From Prado023 sp963706875 (lineage in GTDB: Bacteria; Actinomycetota; Actinomycetes; S36-B12; CAIYMF01), in contig CAVPNW010000021.1 in the NCBI GenBank assembly GCA_963706875.1, positions 372,001 to 436,000 on the forward strand: DNA of 64,000 bases, in the 5' to 3' direction. Position numbers and translations under genes: made by a program. Under the pieces are notes generated by a model that had not been told where the DNA came from, made no database searches, and saw only the letters and a list, made by a program, of their open reading frames with translations. Below are positions 52,159-62,473 of this stretch, one piece after another (within the stretch, counting starts at the first letter, position 1; the number at the start of each line of letters is the position of its first letter).

Positions 52159-52556
52159 GCCTTGAGATCGCCAATCCGCGCAGCGCGAAGGCCGCGCAGA
52201 GCAGCAGCAACTTCGAGCGCTACTCCTGGATCTTCATGCGGATCTCCGGCCTCGTGCTGGTGTTCCTCGTCCTGGGCCACCTGCTGATCATGAATATCCT
52301 CGACGGCGGGGTGCAGCGCATCAACTTCGGCTTCGTCGCTGGCCGCTGGTCGAGCCCGTTCTGGCAGACCTGGGACCTGCTGCAGCTGTGGCTGGCCATG
52401 CTCCACGGTGCCAACGGCATGCGCACGGTGATCGGCGACTACGCCGAGAAGCCCCCCACCCGCTTCTGGCTGCTGACCCTGCTGGCCATCGCCACTGTGT
52501 TCACCCTCGTCCTGGGGACCCTGGTGATCTTCACCTTCGACCCCAACATCGCCTGA
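52155..52556 (+). CDS. sdhD: Succinate dehydrogenase hydrophobic anchor subunit
   Basis: A 133-residue, three-helix anchor: FERYSWIFMRISGLVLVFLVLGHLLIMNIL, WQTWDLLQLWLAMLHGANGMRTVIGDYA with a conserved His-Gly-xx-Gly-xR segment, and WLLTLLAIATVFTLVLGTLVIFTF. The ATG overlaps the sdhC stop by four bases. Two anchor genes are consistent with a two-subunit anchor of the SdhCD type. Confidence 0.92.
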   Translation: MSLEIANPRSAKAAQSSSNFERYSWIFMRISGLVLVFLVLGHLLIMNILDGGVQRINFGFVAGRWSSPFWQTWDLLQLWLAMLHGANGMRTVIGDYAEKPPTRFWLLTLLAIATVFTLVLGTLVIFTFDPNIA

Positions 52557-52575
52557 TCGGAGAGTGGCGCGAGCC

Positions 52576-54329
<1,754 letters not shown>

Positions 54330-54330
<1 letters not shown>

Positions 54331-55094
54331 TGGCCACCGACGCCCCCGCAGCCCCCGCCCCCGTTGCCGCGGACACCGACATCCCCAAGCCGTTCCCGGT
54401 CACGATCCGCCTGCGCCGGTTCCTGCCCGACGAGGGCCCGGAGCCGTTCTGGCAGGACTTCACGGTCGACGTGTTCCCGACCGACCGGATCCTCGACGCG
54501 CTGCACAAGATCAAGTGGGAGCAGGACGGGACACTGACGTTCCGGCGCTCGTGCGCCCACGGCATCTGCGGGTCGGATGCGATCCGGATCAACGGCCGCA
54601 ACCGGCTGGCGTGCAAGACCCTGATCAAGGACCTCAACGCGAAGAAGCCCATCATCGTCGAGGCGATCAAGGGCCTGCCGCTGGAGAAGGACCTCGTGGT
54701 GGACATGGAGCCGTTCTTCGCCTCCTTCCGCGAGATCATGCCGTTCCTGATCACCACCGGAAACGAGCCCACCAAGGAGCGGGTGCAGTCCGCGGAGGAC
54801 AGGGCGATCTTCGACGACACCACCAAGTGCATCCTGTGCGCCTGCTGCACGACCTCGTGCCCGGTGTTCTGGACCGACGGGCAGTACTTCGGCCCCGCGG
54901 CCATCGTCAACGCGCACCGGTTCATCTTCGACAGCCGCGACGAGGGCGCCGATCAGCGCCTGGAGATCCTCAACTCCAAGGAGGGCGTCTGGCGCTGCCG
55001 GACCACCTTCAACTGCACGGACGCCTGCCCCCGCGGCATCGAGGTGACCAAGGCGATCCAGGAGGTCAAGCGCGCGCTGATCTACCGCGGCTGA
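54330..55094 (+). CDS. sdhB: Succinate dehydrogenase iron-sulfur subunit
   Basis: A 254-residue subunit with three clusters: [2Fe-2S] ligands in RRSCAHGICGSDAIRINGRN and LAC, [4Fe-4S] in CILCACCTTSC, and [3Fe-4S] in CRTTFNCTDACPRG. The N-terminal 20 residues are Ala/Pro-rich and not conserved. The ATG shares one base with the sdhA stop (TGATG). The four subunits together form complex II. Confidence 0.96.
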
Positions 55095-55221
55095 CCCGGC
55101 GCCACCCTGGCGGGCGCGATCCGGCCCCCATGTGGCCGATCTGGGCGATCCAGTGGACGATCCGCGCCATTCCGGGGTGTGCACGGCCGCGTCGCTCCCC
55201 GGAACAGGCGGTGTGCGCGCT

Positions 55222-55227
55222 TAGCCT
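55222..55227 (+). promoter_or_regulatory. -10 box of the carboxypeptidase gene
   Basis: TAGCCT, 10 bases before ATG 55238, implying a 5' UTR of only a few bases. Upstream, TGG-N-CGATC recurs at 55133, 55142 and 55154. Confidence 0.45.
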
Positions 55228-55237
55228 GTGACGCGTT

Positions 55238-56599
55238 ATGAGTGCCACTTCCCGCGTGCTCGCCGCGCTCACCCTGTCCGCCGTCGTGATGCTGCCTGCA
55301 CAGGCTGCCGCCGGCCTGCCCGCCGAGGATCCGAGCCCCGCCCCGGCCTCGGCCAGCTCGGGAGCCACACCGGGAGCTGAGGCCACCAGCAAGCCCGTGG
55401 TGCAGGCCGCTGCCGGCGCGTCGGCCCTGCCCAAGGTGGCGACCAAGGGCTGGGTCCTGGCTGACCTGGAGTCCGGCGAGATCCTTGCGATGCAGGACCC
55501 GGACAAGAAGCTGCGCCCGGCCTCGACACTGAAGCTCCTGACCGCCCTGACGGTGGCCCCCCGGCTCTCCCCCGACCAGCCCTACCGTGCGGTCAAGGCC
55601 GACGAGGAGGCCGAGGGTAACCGGGTGGTCCTCTACAACGGACTGAAGTACACCGTGTCCGACCTGCTGCACGCCGCCCTGCTGCCCAGCGCCAACGACG
55701 CCGCCCAGGCCCTGGCCCGGGCGAATGGTGGCCTCGACGTCACGGTCGAGCAGATGAACGCCGAGGCTGCCCGGCTCGGCGCGAGGAACACGACGGCCAA
55801 GAACCCCAGCGGCCTGGACGCCGACGGGCAGCTCACCACGGCCTACGACATGGCACTCATCGGCCGGGCTGCGTTCGCCAACCCGGAGATCGCCTCGTAC
55901 CTGAAGCTGCGCAGCGTCGAGTTCCCCGGGAAGCGGGAGGCCGGCAAGCGGGTCATCTACCCGATCTACAACCACAACCGGACGGTGTACGACGGGTTCG
56001 AGGGATCCCTCGGCGGCAAGTCCGGGTTCACCAGCCAGGCACGTCGCACGTACGTGGGGGCCGCTGAGCGCGACGGCCGTCGGCTCATGGTCAGCCTGCT
56101 CAACATCAGTGGGAACACCTACACGACCGCAGAGGTCCTGCTGAACTGGGGCTTCGCCAACGCCGACAAGCTCAGCCCCGTCGGGAAGCTCGCCGATCCC
56201 TCAGCCCCGGCCCCGCAGTTCGACCGCGCGATCATGCCCCTGCCCGAGAAGGGCAAGGCACCGGTCAACCGCGAGGTGGCCGCAGCCAAGGCCGACGACG
56301 CCCCCACGGCCCCGATCCAACCGCGCTCCCTGAGCCAGTGGCTGCCGTCGATCCCGATGCCCAGCCTGCCCTCACCGCTGACCCTGCTGACCCTGCTCGC
56401 TGCGGTCCTGGTGGCCCTGCGCGCCCGCGTCTACTGGATCGGTCACCGCAGCCGGACCGCCTGGATGAGCCTCGACCAGTGGGCCACGAGCCAGGCCCGC
56501 TCCGCGCGGCATCGTGGTCCGGCCGACCGCCGGGTCCGCGGCACGCGGCCCCAGGCAGCAACCACGGACGAGAACCTCATCGGCGCCTCGAAGTCCTGA
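55238..56599 (+). CDS. D-alanyl-D-alanine carboxypeptidase (PBP, S11 family)
   Basis: A 453-residue penicillin-binding protein that trims peptidoglycan pentapeptides. The N-terminal signal peptide ends near AAAG (residues 23-26). A low-complexity Ala/Ser/Pro stretch precedes the catalytic domain, which has S96-T-L-K99, SxN in LLPSANDAAQ and a KSG triad in LGGKSGFTSQARRT in place of KTG. A linker rich in Pro/Ala is followed by one hydrophobic helix near residues 370-390 and a basic cytoplasmic tail of about 60 residues. The tail is longer than usual for DacC-like enzymes and could bind a partner. Confidence 0.92.
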   Translation: MSATSRVLAALTLSAVVMLPAQAAAGLPAEDPSPAPASASSGATPGAEATSKPVVQAAAGASALPKVATKGWVLADLESGEILAMQDPDKKLRPASTLKLLTALTVAPRLSPDQPYRAVKADEEAEGNRVVLYNGLKYTVSDLLHAALLPSANDAAQALARANGGLDVTVEQMNAEAARLGARNTTAKNPSGLDADGQLTTAYDMALIGRAAFANPEIASYLKLRSVEFPGKREAGKRVIYPIYNHNRTVYDGFEGSLGGKSGFTSQARRTYVGAAERDGRRLMVSLLNISGNTYTTAEVLLNWGFANADKLSPVGKLADPSAPAPQFDRAIMPLPEKGKAPVNREVAAAKADDAPTAPIQPRSLSQWLPSIPMPSLPSPLTLLTLLAAVLVALRARVYWIGHRSRTAWMSLDQWATSQARSARHRGPADRRVRGTRPQAATTDENLIGASKS

Positions 56600-56644
56600 T
56601 CACAGCTGCCGCGCACCCCCGACGTCGCTGCCCGGTGCACCGAC

Positions 56645-56727
56645 TAGGCTGCACAGGGTCCAGGGGCTGGCACCCGCTATGTGCCAGCCCCTGGATCGTG
56701 TGACGGGAACCCGCTATGTGCCCGTCG
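56645..56727 (+). ncRNA. Candidate structured RNA: promoter box and two hairpins with the same loop
   Basis: TAGGCT (56645-56650) is followed by two stem-loops. Hairpin 1 has a perfect 15-bp stem, TCCAGGGGCTGGCAC (56659-56673) with 56681-56695. Hairpin 2 has a 9-position stem with one mismatch, GACGGGAAC (56702-56710) with 56718-56726. Both loops are CCGCTAT, and the 14-base ACCCGCTATGTGCC is shared (56672-56685, 56709-56722). No start codon follows the box at leaderless distance. The element lies between convergent genes, so a plain double terminator is the alternative. Confidence 0.45.
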
Positions 56728-56764
56728 GTCCGTGATGTTCAGTTGTGCGGTGCCCCAGCTGCGA

Positions 56765-58849
56765 TCAGGCGATCGCTGCGTGGGTCAGGGACTCCTCGAT
56801 CGCCTCGTCGGTGATCGGGTTGCGCGACTTCAGGGCCGTGACCAGGAAGGCGGCGAGTGCGGTCCCCGCGGCGATCGCGGCGATGTAGAGGACCGGGTTC
56901 GAGATCAGCGTGATGACCCAGATGCCGCCGTGCGGTGCCCGCAGCTCGGACCCGAAGGCCATCACCAGGGCGCCGGTGAGGGCGCTGCCGGCCATGAGCG
57001 ACGGGATGACCCGCAGCGGGTCGGACGCGGCGAACGGGATCGCACCCTCGGTGATGAACGAGGCACCCAGCAGCCAGGCTGCCTTGCCGTTCTCACGCTC
57101 GGACTCGGTGTAGAGCTTCGGCCGGAGCACGGTCGAGGAGAGCGCCATCGCCAGCGGGGGAACCATGCCGGCTGCCATCACGGTGGCCATGATCTGCAGG
57201 GCCGGGCCGTTGTTGTCGGCGATCGCCGTGGTCAGGTTCAGCGTGGCGAACACGTAGGCGGTCTTGTTCACCGGGCCACCCATGTCGAAGGCCATCATCA
57301 GGCCGAGGATGGCGCCGAGCAGGACCAGGTTGGCGCCGGAGAGGCCGGCCAACCAGTCGGTGAGGCCCTTCTGAACCGCAGCGAGCGGCTTGCCCAGCAC
57401 CGTGAGCATCAGCAAGCCGTTGAGGAAGGTGGCCACCAACGGGATGATCACGACCGGCATGACGCCGCGGATCGCCTTGGGCACGTTGAGCTGGGACATC
57501 CAGCGCGCGATGAAGCCACCAGTGAGGCCGCCGACGATGGCCCCGAGGAATCCGGCCCCGATCGTTCCGGCTGCGACACCCGCGACGAAGCCGGGCACGA
57601 GGCCTGGCCTGTCGGCGATGGCGTAGGCGATGAACCCGGCGAGCACCGCGTTCAGGAAGCCGAACGCGACAGCGCCGAGGATGAACATGAGCCCAGCCCA
57701 GTCATTGAGGTCGAAGAAGCTGAACTGGTCGATGAACCCGGGAACGTCGCCGTTCACCTCGACGATCTCGTAGCCGCCGAGCATGAAGCTCAGGGCGATG
57801 AGGATGCCGCCGCCGGCGACGAACGGGATCATGTAGGAGACGCCGGTCATCAGGTAGCCGCGCAGGCGGACACCCCAGTGTCCCTCCTCCACCTTGGTCG
57901 CCATGCCGCCGGCGGCGCTGGTCGCCGCAGCCGCTGCAGCAGCCGTGCCAACAGGCACGCCACCGGACTCAACTGCCGCAACCGCCTCGTCGATGATCCC
58001 CGACGAGTCGTTGATCGCACGCTTCACGCCCACCTGGACGGTCGGCTTGCCCGCGAAGCGCGCCCTGTCACGGACTTCGACGTCATTTGCGAAGATCACG
58101 CCGTCGGCGGACGCGATCACGGCCGGGTCGAGCCTCTTGAACCCGCCCGATCCCTGCGTCTCGATCGAGATCTCGTGGCCGGCGTCCCTGGCCGCCTGCT
58201 CAAGGGCCTCGGCGGCCATGTAGGTGTGGGCGATTCCCGTGGGACACGAGGTGACCCCGACGAACCTCATCGGCTTCCTCTCCTTCAGCGTGGTCGACCC
58301 GGCCACAGCCGAGGCTGTGGCCGCCGTGGCGGTGACAGGTGCGCCAGCACCGCCGGCACCGCCGGCCGTCGCGGCGATCCGTGCTGCGTCGGTGGCGGCG
58401 GGGGCCGCCGCGGCGTTGATGGTGTCCACGACGACCTGCGGGTCGGTGGCCTTGAGCAGGGTGTCGCGGAACTCGGGCTTCATGAGGGCACGCGACAGGC
58501 TCGCCAGGATCTGCAGGTGCTCGTCGCCGGCGCCCTCGGGCACCGTGATGAGGAAGACCAGGTGAGCGGGGCCGTCGGCAGCGCCCCAGTCGATCCCGTT
58601 GGCCGAGCGGCCGAACACGACCGTGGGCTCATTGACACCCGCGGTGCGTGCGTGCGGGATGGCGATGCCGCCCTCGATTCCGGTCGCCATGATCTCCTCG
58701 CGGGCGGCGACGTCTGCGCGCAGGACGGCCGGATCAGGTGCCCGCCCTGCGGATGCGGCCACGAGGACGAGCGCGTCGATTGCCCTGTCCTTCGTGGTGG
58801 CGGAGTCGTCGAGGTCCAACTCGACGAGCTGTGTTGTCATCAGTTCCAT
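56765..58849 (-). CDS. fruA: PTS fructose transporter, fused IIABC
   Basis: A 694-residue sugar permease that imports fructose as fructose-1-phosphate. The IIA domain (residues 1-150) has the phospho-His66 in GIAIPHARTAG. An Ala/Thr linker leads to IIB, with the phospho-Cys202 in VTSCPTGIAHTYMAAEAL. IIC (from about 330) has the expected helices and GALVMAFGSELRAPHGGIWV near the end. The IIA-IIB-IIC order matches actinobacterial FruA. GGAGG lies 8 bases before the ATG. No HPr domain is present; HPr must come from elsewhere. Confidence 0.95.
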   Translation of the reverse strand: MELMTTQLVELDLDDSATTKDRAIDALVLVAASAGRAPDPAVLRADVAAREEIMATGIEGGIAIPHARTAGVNEPTVVFGRSANGIDWGAADGPAHLVFLITVPEGAGDEHLQILASLSRALMKPEFRDTLLKATDPQVVVDTINAAAAPAATDAARIAATAGGAGGAGAPVTATAATASAVAGSTTLKERKPMRFVGVTSCPTGIAHTYMAAEALEQAARDAGHEISIETQGSGGFKRLDPAVIASADGVIFANDVEVRDRARFAGKPTVQVGVKRAINDSSGIIDEAVAAVESGGVPVGTAAAAAAATSAAGGMATKVEEGHWGVRLRGYLMTGVSYMIPFVAGGGILIALSFMLGGYEIVEVNGDVPGFIDQFSFFDLNDWAGLMFILGAVAFGFLNAVLAGFIAYAIADRPGLVPGFVAGVAAGTIGAGFLGAIVGGLTGGFIARWMSQLNVPKAIRGVMPVVIIPLVATFLNGLLMLTVLGKPLAAVQKGLTDWLAGLSGANLVLLGAILGLMMAFDMGGPVNKTAYVFATLNLTTAIADNNGPALQIMATVMAAGMVPPLAMALSSTVLRPKLYTESERENGKAAWLLGASFITEGAIPFAASDPLRVIPSLMAGSALTGALVMAFGSELRAPHGGIWVITLISNPVLYIAAIAAGTALAAFLVTALKSRNPITDEAIEESLTHAAIA

Positions 58850-58899
58850 TGCAGTGACCTCCGAATTGGGGGGGTGGATCGGGATATCGGGGACGTGCA

Positions 58900-58914
58900 G
58901 GCACCGGCGGTGCC
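58900..58914 (-). terminator. Small hairpin between fruK and fruA
   Basis: GGCACC (58900-58905) and GGTGCC (58909-58914) form a perfect 6-bp stem with a 3-base loop, two bases from the fruK stop. It may tune fruA expression or protect mRNA ends, and is too small to be a certain terminator. Confidence 0.35.
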
Positions 58915-58915
58915 G

Positions 58916-59842
58916 TCATGCCATGGCTGCGGCGATGGCGCTCACCTCCACAGCAGTGGGGTCGATCAACCCGGTGGGTGGCACGCCCGTACCGGGGGTC
59001 TGGACTGCGGCGGTGGCCCAGGCGATCCCGACGCGCAGGGCGTCCGGTCCAGCGCCGCCACCGTGCAGGAAGCCGGCCAGCAGGCTGTCGCCGGCACCGA
59101 CGGTGCTCAGCACCGGCACCTGGGGCCCGGTGCCGAGCCAGCGGCCGTTCCCGTCGACCAGGACGGCTCCGTCGCCGCCCAGGCTGCAGATCACGGCAGC
59201 GGCACCCAGGGCACGGGCCTCATCGCAGCCGGCAAGGACCTCCTCGAGGGTGGTCAGCTCACGGCCGAGGATCTCGCCGAGCTCCTCGCCGTTGGGCTTG
59301 ATCAGGTCGGGCCTGGCCCGCAGGCCGTCGGCAAGGGCCGGGCCGCTGGCGTCCAGGGCGAACCGCGCACCTGCGACGCGCGCAACCTCGGCCAGTCGGC
59401 CCACGATGCCGGTGTCCAGGTCAGCGGGCAGGCTGCCCGCGACGACCACCCAGCCGCCTGCGTCTGCCAGCTCGGCGACCGCGGCGACCAGCGCGTCGAC
59501 CTCGGCCGCGGACATGTCCGGACCGGGCTCGTTGAGCTTGGTGGTGGTCCCGTCCGGCTCCACCACCGTCACGTTGGAGCGAGTGGCCCCGGCGATCGGG
59601 ATGGCCCGGTGAGGGATCCCGGCGTCGGCCAGGGCGCCGACCAGGGCGCGGCCGATGGACCCACCCGAGGGCAGCACCGCCACCGACGCGGTGCCGTGCG
59701 CGGACAGGAACCGGGTGACGTTCACGCCCTTGCCGCCCGGGTCCTCCAGAGTGGAGTCGGCGCGGACGACCTCGCCGCGGGTCAGCTCGGCGACCGCGAG
59801 TGTCCGGTCGAGGCTGGGGTTGAGGGTGACTGTGACGATCAT
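58916..59842 (-). CDS. fruK: 1-phosphofructokinase
   Basis: A 308-residue PfkB-family kinase that makes fructose-1,6-bisphosphate from fructose-1-phosphate. The N-terminus MIVTVTLNPSLDRTL is typical. DPGGKGVNVTRFLSAHG is the substrate loop. The ATP/catalytic motif is STVGAGDSLLAGFLHG with the catalytic Asp. The start overlaps the fruR stop by four bases. It works on the product of FruA, encoded next. Confidence 0.95.
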   Translation of the reverse strand: MIVTVTLNPSLDRTLAVAELTRGEVVRADSTLEDPGGKGVNVTRFLSAHGTASVAVLPSGGSIGRALVGALADAGIPHRAIPIAGATRSNVTVVEPDGTTTKLNEPGPDMSAAEVDALVAAVAELADAGGWVVVAGSLPADLDTGIVGRLAEVARVAGARFALDASGPALADGLRARPDLIKPNGEELGEILGRELTTLEEVLAGCDEARALGAAAVICSLGGDGAVLVDGNGRWLGTGPQVPVLSTVGAGDSLLAGFLHGGGAGPDALRVGIAWATAAVQTPGTGVPPTGLIDPTAVEVSAIAAAMA

Positions 59843-60600
59843 GCGCGCACCACCTGGGGTCCGGCCGCCTCGAGTTCCGTGGCGGCCTCATCGGGGAGAT
59901 CTGAATCGGAGACGATCACGTCGATGTCGGCGAGATCGGCGAAATGGGCGAAGTGGTCGGTGCCGAACTTGGTGTGATCGGCCAGGAGGATGCTGCGCCG
60001 GGCAGCGGCGACGAACGCGGACTTCACCGCGGCCTCCGCACTGTCCGGGGTGGTCAGGCCGCGCTCGAGCGAGAAGCCGTTCGTGCCCAGGAAGGCGACA
60101 TCCACGAAGACAGTGCGCAGGTACTCCAGCGCGGCGTGGTCGACGGTGGCTTGAGTCCGGCCGCGGACCCGGCCGCCCACGAGATGGACGGTCAACTCCT
60201 TGCGGCTGGCCAGCAGCGAGGCGATCGGCAGGCTGTTGGTCACGACGGTCAGCTCGCGGTCGGCGGGCAGGATCTCGGCGAGGCGGAACGTGGATGACCC
60301 TGAGTCCAGGGCGATCGCACCCTCCTCGGGCAGGAACGCCAGCGCTGCCTCGGCGATCAGCGACTTCTCCGCGATGTGCACCGACTCCCGGACGGCCAGG
60401 GCGGGCTCGAATCCGAACAGGTCCACCACGATCGCGCCGCCGTGCACCCGGCGCAGGAGGCCCGCGCGCTCCAGGGCGGTGAGGTCGCGACGCACGGTCT
60501 CCGGCGTGACGTCGAAGACGTCGGCAAGCTCGGCGACCTCGACCCGGCCCGCCGCTCGTGCGCGGGTGACGATGGCCGCTTGGCGCTCTTCCGCATACAT
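59839..60600 (-). CDS. fruR: DeoR-family transcriptional regulator of the fructose operon
   Basis: A 253-residue regulator. The N-terminal winged helix MYAEERQAAIVTRARAAGRVEVAELADVFDVTPETVRRDLTALERAGLLRRVHGGA is textbook DeoR; the C-terminal effector domain has LDSGSSTFRLAEIL and VTNSLPIA, then DHTKFG, which bind phospho-sugars. It most likely represses fruR-fruK-fruA and responds to fructose phosphate. ATG 60600 is chosen, with GGAG 8 bases upstream; the ATG at 60645 adds 15 residues that do not resemble the family. Confidence 0.92.
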   Translation of the reverse strand: MYAEERQAAIVTRARAAGRVEVAELADVFDVTPETVRRDLTALERAGLLRRVHGGAIVVDLFGFEPALAVRESVHIAEKSLIAEAALAFLPEEGAIALDSGSSTFRLAEILPADRELTVVTNSLPIASLLASRKELTVHLVGGRVRGRTQATVDHAALEYLRTVFVDVAFLGTNGFSLERGLTTPDSAEAAVKSAFVAAARRSILLADHTKFGTDHFAHFADLADIDVIVSDSDLPDEAATELEAAGPQVVRA

Positions 60601-60612
60601 CCGTTTGTCTCC

Positions 60613-60689
60613 GTTTCTGTCCGTCTGGTGACAGTCAACACCCATTTCCCACAGATGTCAACAGTTGGCAGACCAATTCAAACAGAAAC
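60613..60689 (-). promoter_or_regulatory. Candidate FruR operator region
   Basis: GTTTCTGT (60613-60620) and its inverted copy ACAGAAAC (60682-60689) flank the likely promoter. Near them lie shorter relatives such as GTTTGTCT (60603-60610). In the 245 bases before the next gene no open frame is convincing. DeoR regulators often use such short repeated or inverted sites. Confidence 0.45.
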
Positions 60690-60807
60690 AGACACGAAGC
60701 AACGTGAACGGGGCTACTCAACACCCCACGGGCTTCCCAGGGTGCCGATCACACGGCACATCTGGACGTCGCAGGGCCAGCACATGGCCTGAGCCACCGC
60801 CGAGCCG

Positions 60808-60834
60808 GGGGGTCGCGTGACAGCGGTGACCCCG
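60808..60834 (-). terminator. Possible terminator of the amino-acid ABC operon
   Basis: GGGGTC (60809-60814) can pair with GACCCC (60828-60833) around a 13-base loop, about 12 bases after the ATPase stop. It is modest and lacks a T tract. Confidence 0.35.
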
Positions 60835-60845
60835 GGTGGACCCGG

Positions 60846-61607
60846 CTAGATCCGCCCCGCCTCGTGGACCCGGCGCAGGAAGTCCCGGGTCCGCTGGTCC
60901 TGGGGGTCGTGCAGCAGCTGATCTGGTGCGCCACGCTCGACGATCGTCCCCGAGGACAGGAAGCACACCTCGTCGGCCACCTGCTCGGCGAACCCCATCT
61001 CGTGGGTCGCGATGACCATGGTCATCCCCTCAGCCTTGAGCTCACGCACGGTGGACAGGACCTCGTTGACCAGCACGGGGTCCAGGGCGGAGGTCACCTC
61101 GTCCATGAGCATCAGGCGGGGCGACACGGCCAGCGACCGGACGATCGCCACCCGCTGCTGCTGGCCGCCCGAGAGCCGGTCGGGGTACTGCTGGGCCTTG
61201 TCCGCGAGCCCGAAGCGCTCGAGCAGCTCCAGCCCCTCCGCCTCGGCGGTGGACCTGGCGACCTTGTGGACCTTGCGCGGCGCGAGCGTGATGTTGTCCA
61301 GGACCGTCAGGTGCGGGAAGAGGTTGAACGACTGGAAGACCATGCCGACCTTGCGGCGGACCTCGTCGGGCTCGACCTCGGGATCGGTGATGTCCCACCC
61401 GTCGAGGCGGATCACCCCGTCGTCGACAGAGGTGAGCAGGTTGATGCAGCGCAGCAGCGTGGACTTGCCCGACCCCGAGGCCCCGATGAGCACCGTGACC
61501 GTGTGCTCGGGCACCTCCAGCGAGACGCCCTCGAGGACCTGCTCGGCACCGAACGACTTGTACACGCCTTCGACGCTGAGGACCGGGGTGGACGCTGTGG
61601 CGGTCAT
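60846..61607 (-). CDS. Amino acid ABC transporter ATPase (GlnQ type)
   Basis: A 253-residue ATPase of the polar amino acid uptake family. It has Walker A GASGSGKST, FQSFNLFPHLTVLDNI, the signature LSGGQQQRVAI, Walker B LMLMDEVTSALDP and ATHEMGFAEQVAD with the switch His. All motifs are intact. It overlaps the permease gene by four bases. With the permease and binding protein upstream it makes a one-permease importer. Confidence 0.93.
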   Translation of the reverse strand: MTATASTPVLSVEGVYKSFGAEQVLEGVSLEVPEHTVTVLIGASGSGKSTLLRCINLLTSVDDGVIRLDGWDITDPEVEPDEVRRKVGMVFQSFNLFPHLTVLDNITLAPRKVHKVARSTAEAEGLELLERFGLADKAQQYPDRLSGGQQQRVAIVRSLAVSPRLMLMDEVTSALDPVLVNEVLSTVRELKAEGMTMVIATHEMGFAEQVADEVCFLSSGTIVERGAPDQLLHDPQDQRTRDFLRRVHEAGRI

Positions 61608-62467
61608 GCGCCCACCTGGGCGTTCTGGCGCTGGATCGAGCGGTGCATGAACCGGTCGGTGAGCCGGGTCAGCGGGATCGTGAGGATGAGGAACAGGACC
61701 GCCGCAACCACGTAGGGGGTGTAGTTGAACGACCTCGAGGACTCGATCTGGGCGGCGCGGATCGCATCGACCACGCCGAGCACCGAGATCAGGCCCGTGT
61801 CCTTGAGCAGGGAGACGAAGTCGTTCATCAGGGGCGGGATGACCCGACGGATGCCCTGCGGGAGGACCACGTAGCGCAGGGCCTGCCCCGAGGTCAGCCC
61901 GAGCGAGCGTGCCGCAGCACTCTGGCTCGGGTGCACCGAGAGGATGCCGCTGCGCAGGACCTCGGCCACGTAGGCCGAGTAGGTCAGAACGATCGCCGCG
62001 GTGCCCAGGATGATCACCGAGGACGTCACGCCCGAGAGCCCGAGCGCCGGGACCCCGAAGCCGATGAGCAGGATCACGAGCAGGGTCGGCACGCCGCGGA
62101 AGAGGTCCACGTAGCCGGTGGCCAGGATACGGAACGGCGCCAGGGCGGGCGCCCTGGACGTGCGGGCCAGGGCCAGGGCGAGGCCCAGGATCGAGATGAG
62201 GACCGTGGCCACGATCGTCAGCCTGATGTTGAGCAGCAGGCCCGCGAAGACCGCCGGAAGCACCTCGCGGGCGTACTGCATGTCGAAGAAGGTGCTGCGG
62301 ACGACGTCCCAGCCCGGCGAGCTGACGACGACGGCCACCAGCGCCCCGATGACCAGGACGCTGGAGACGGTCGCGATCGCGGTGCTGCGCCGCCCCTGCC
62401 TCACGCGCACGGATCGGCGGCGCAGCTCCTCGTCACTCGGGCTGTGGGGGCCCTCCGGCTGGCTCAC
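61604..62467 (-). CDS. Amino acid ABC transporter permease (HisM/GlnP type)
   Basis: A 287-residue permease. Helix-rich from residue 35, with VFAGLLLNIRLTIVATVLISILGLALALAR at the start of the core and ATGYVDLFRGVPTLLVILLIGFG. The EAA-type loop is AYVAEVLRSGILSVHPSQSAAARSLGLTSGQALRYVVLPQGIRRVIPPLMND. The N-terminal 35 residues are charged (EELRRRSVRVRQGRRS). It follows the binding protein stop by 6 bases. Confidence 0.93.
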   Translation of the reverse strand: MSQPEGPHSPSDEELRRRSVRVRQGRRSTAIATVSSVLVIGALVAVVVSSPGWDVVRSTFFDMQYAREVLPAVFAGLLLNIRLTIVATVLISILGLALALARTSRAPALAPFRILATGYVDLFRGVPTLLVILLIGFGVPALGLSGVTSSVIILGTAAIVLTYSAYVAEVLRSGILSVHPSQSAAARSLGLTSGQALRYVVLPQGIRRVIPPLMNDFVSLLKDTGLISVLGVVDAIRAAQIESSRSFNYTPYVVAAVLFLILTIPLTRLTDRFMHRSIQRQNAQVGA

Positions 62468-62473
62468 CCAGCG

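Noticed and set aside
55106..55180. TGG-N-CGATC repeats as an sdh terminator
   Set aside because: The copies are direct, not inverted, and the only possible stem (GGCGCG/CGCGCC) has a large unpaired interior; left as a weak observation at the carboxypeptidase promoter.
56681..59977. Plus-strand open frame of over 1000 codons opposite fruA and fruK
   Set aside because: Antisense shadow; it also runs through the hairpin pair, and the fru genes explain the region.
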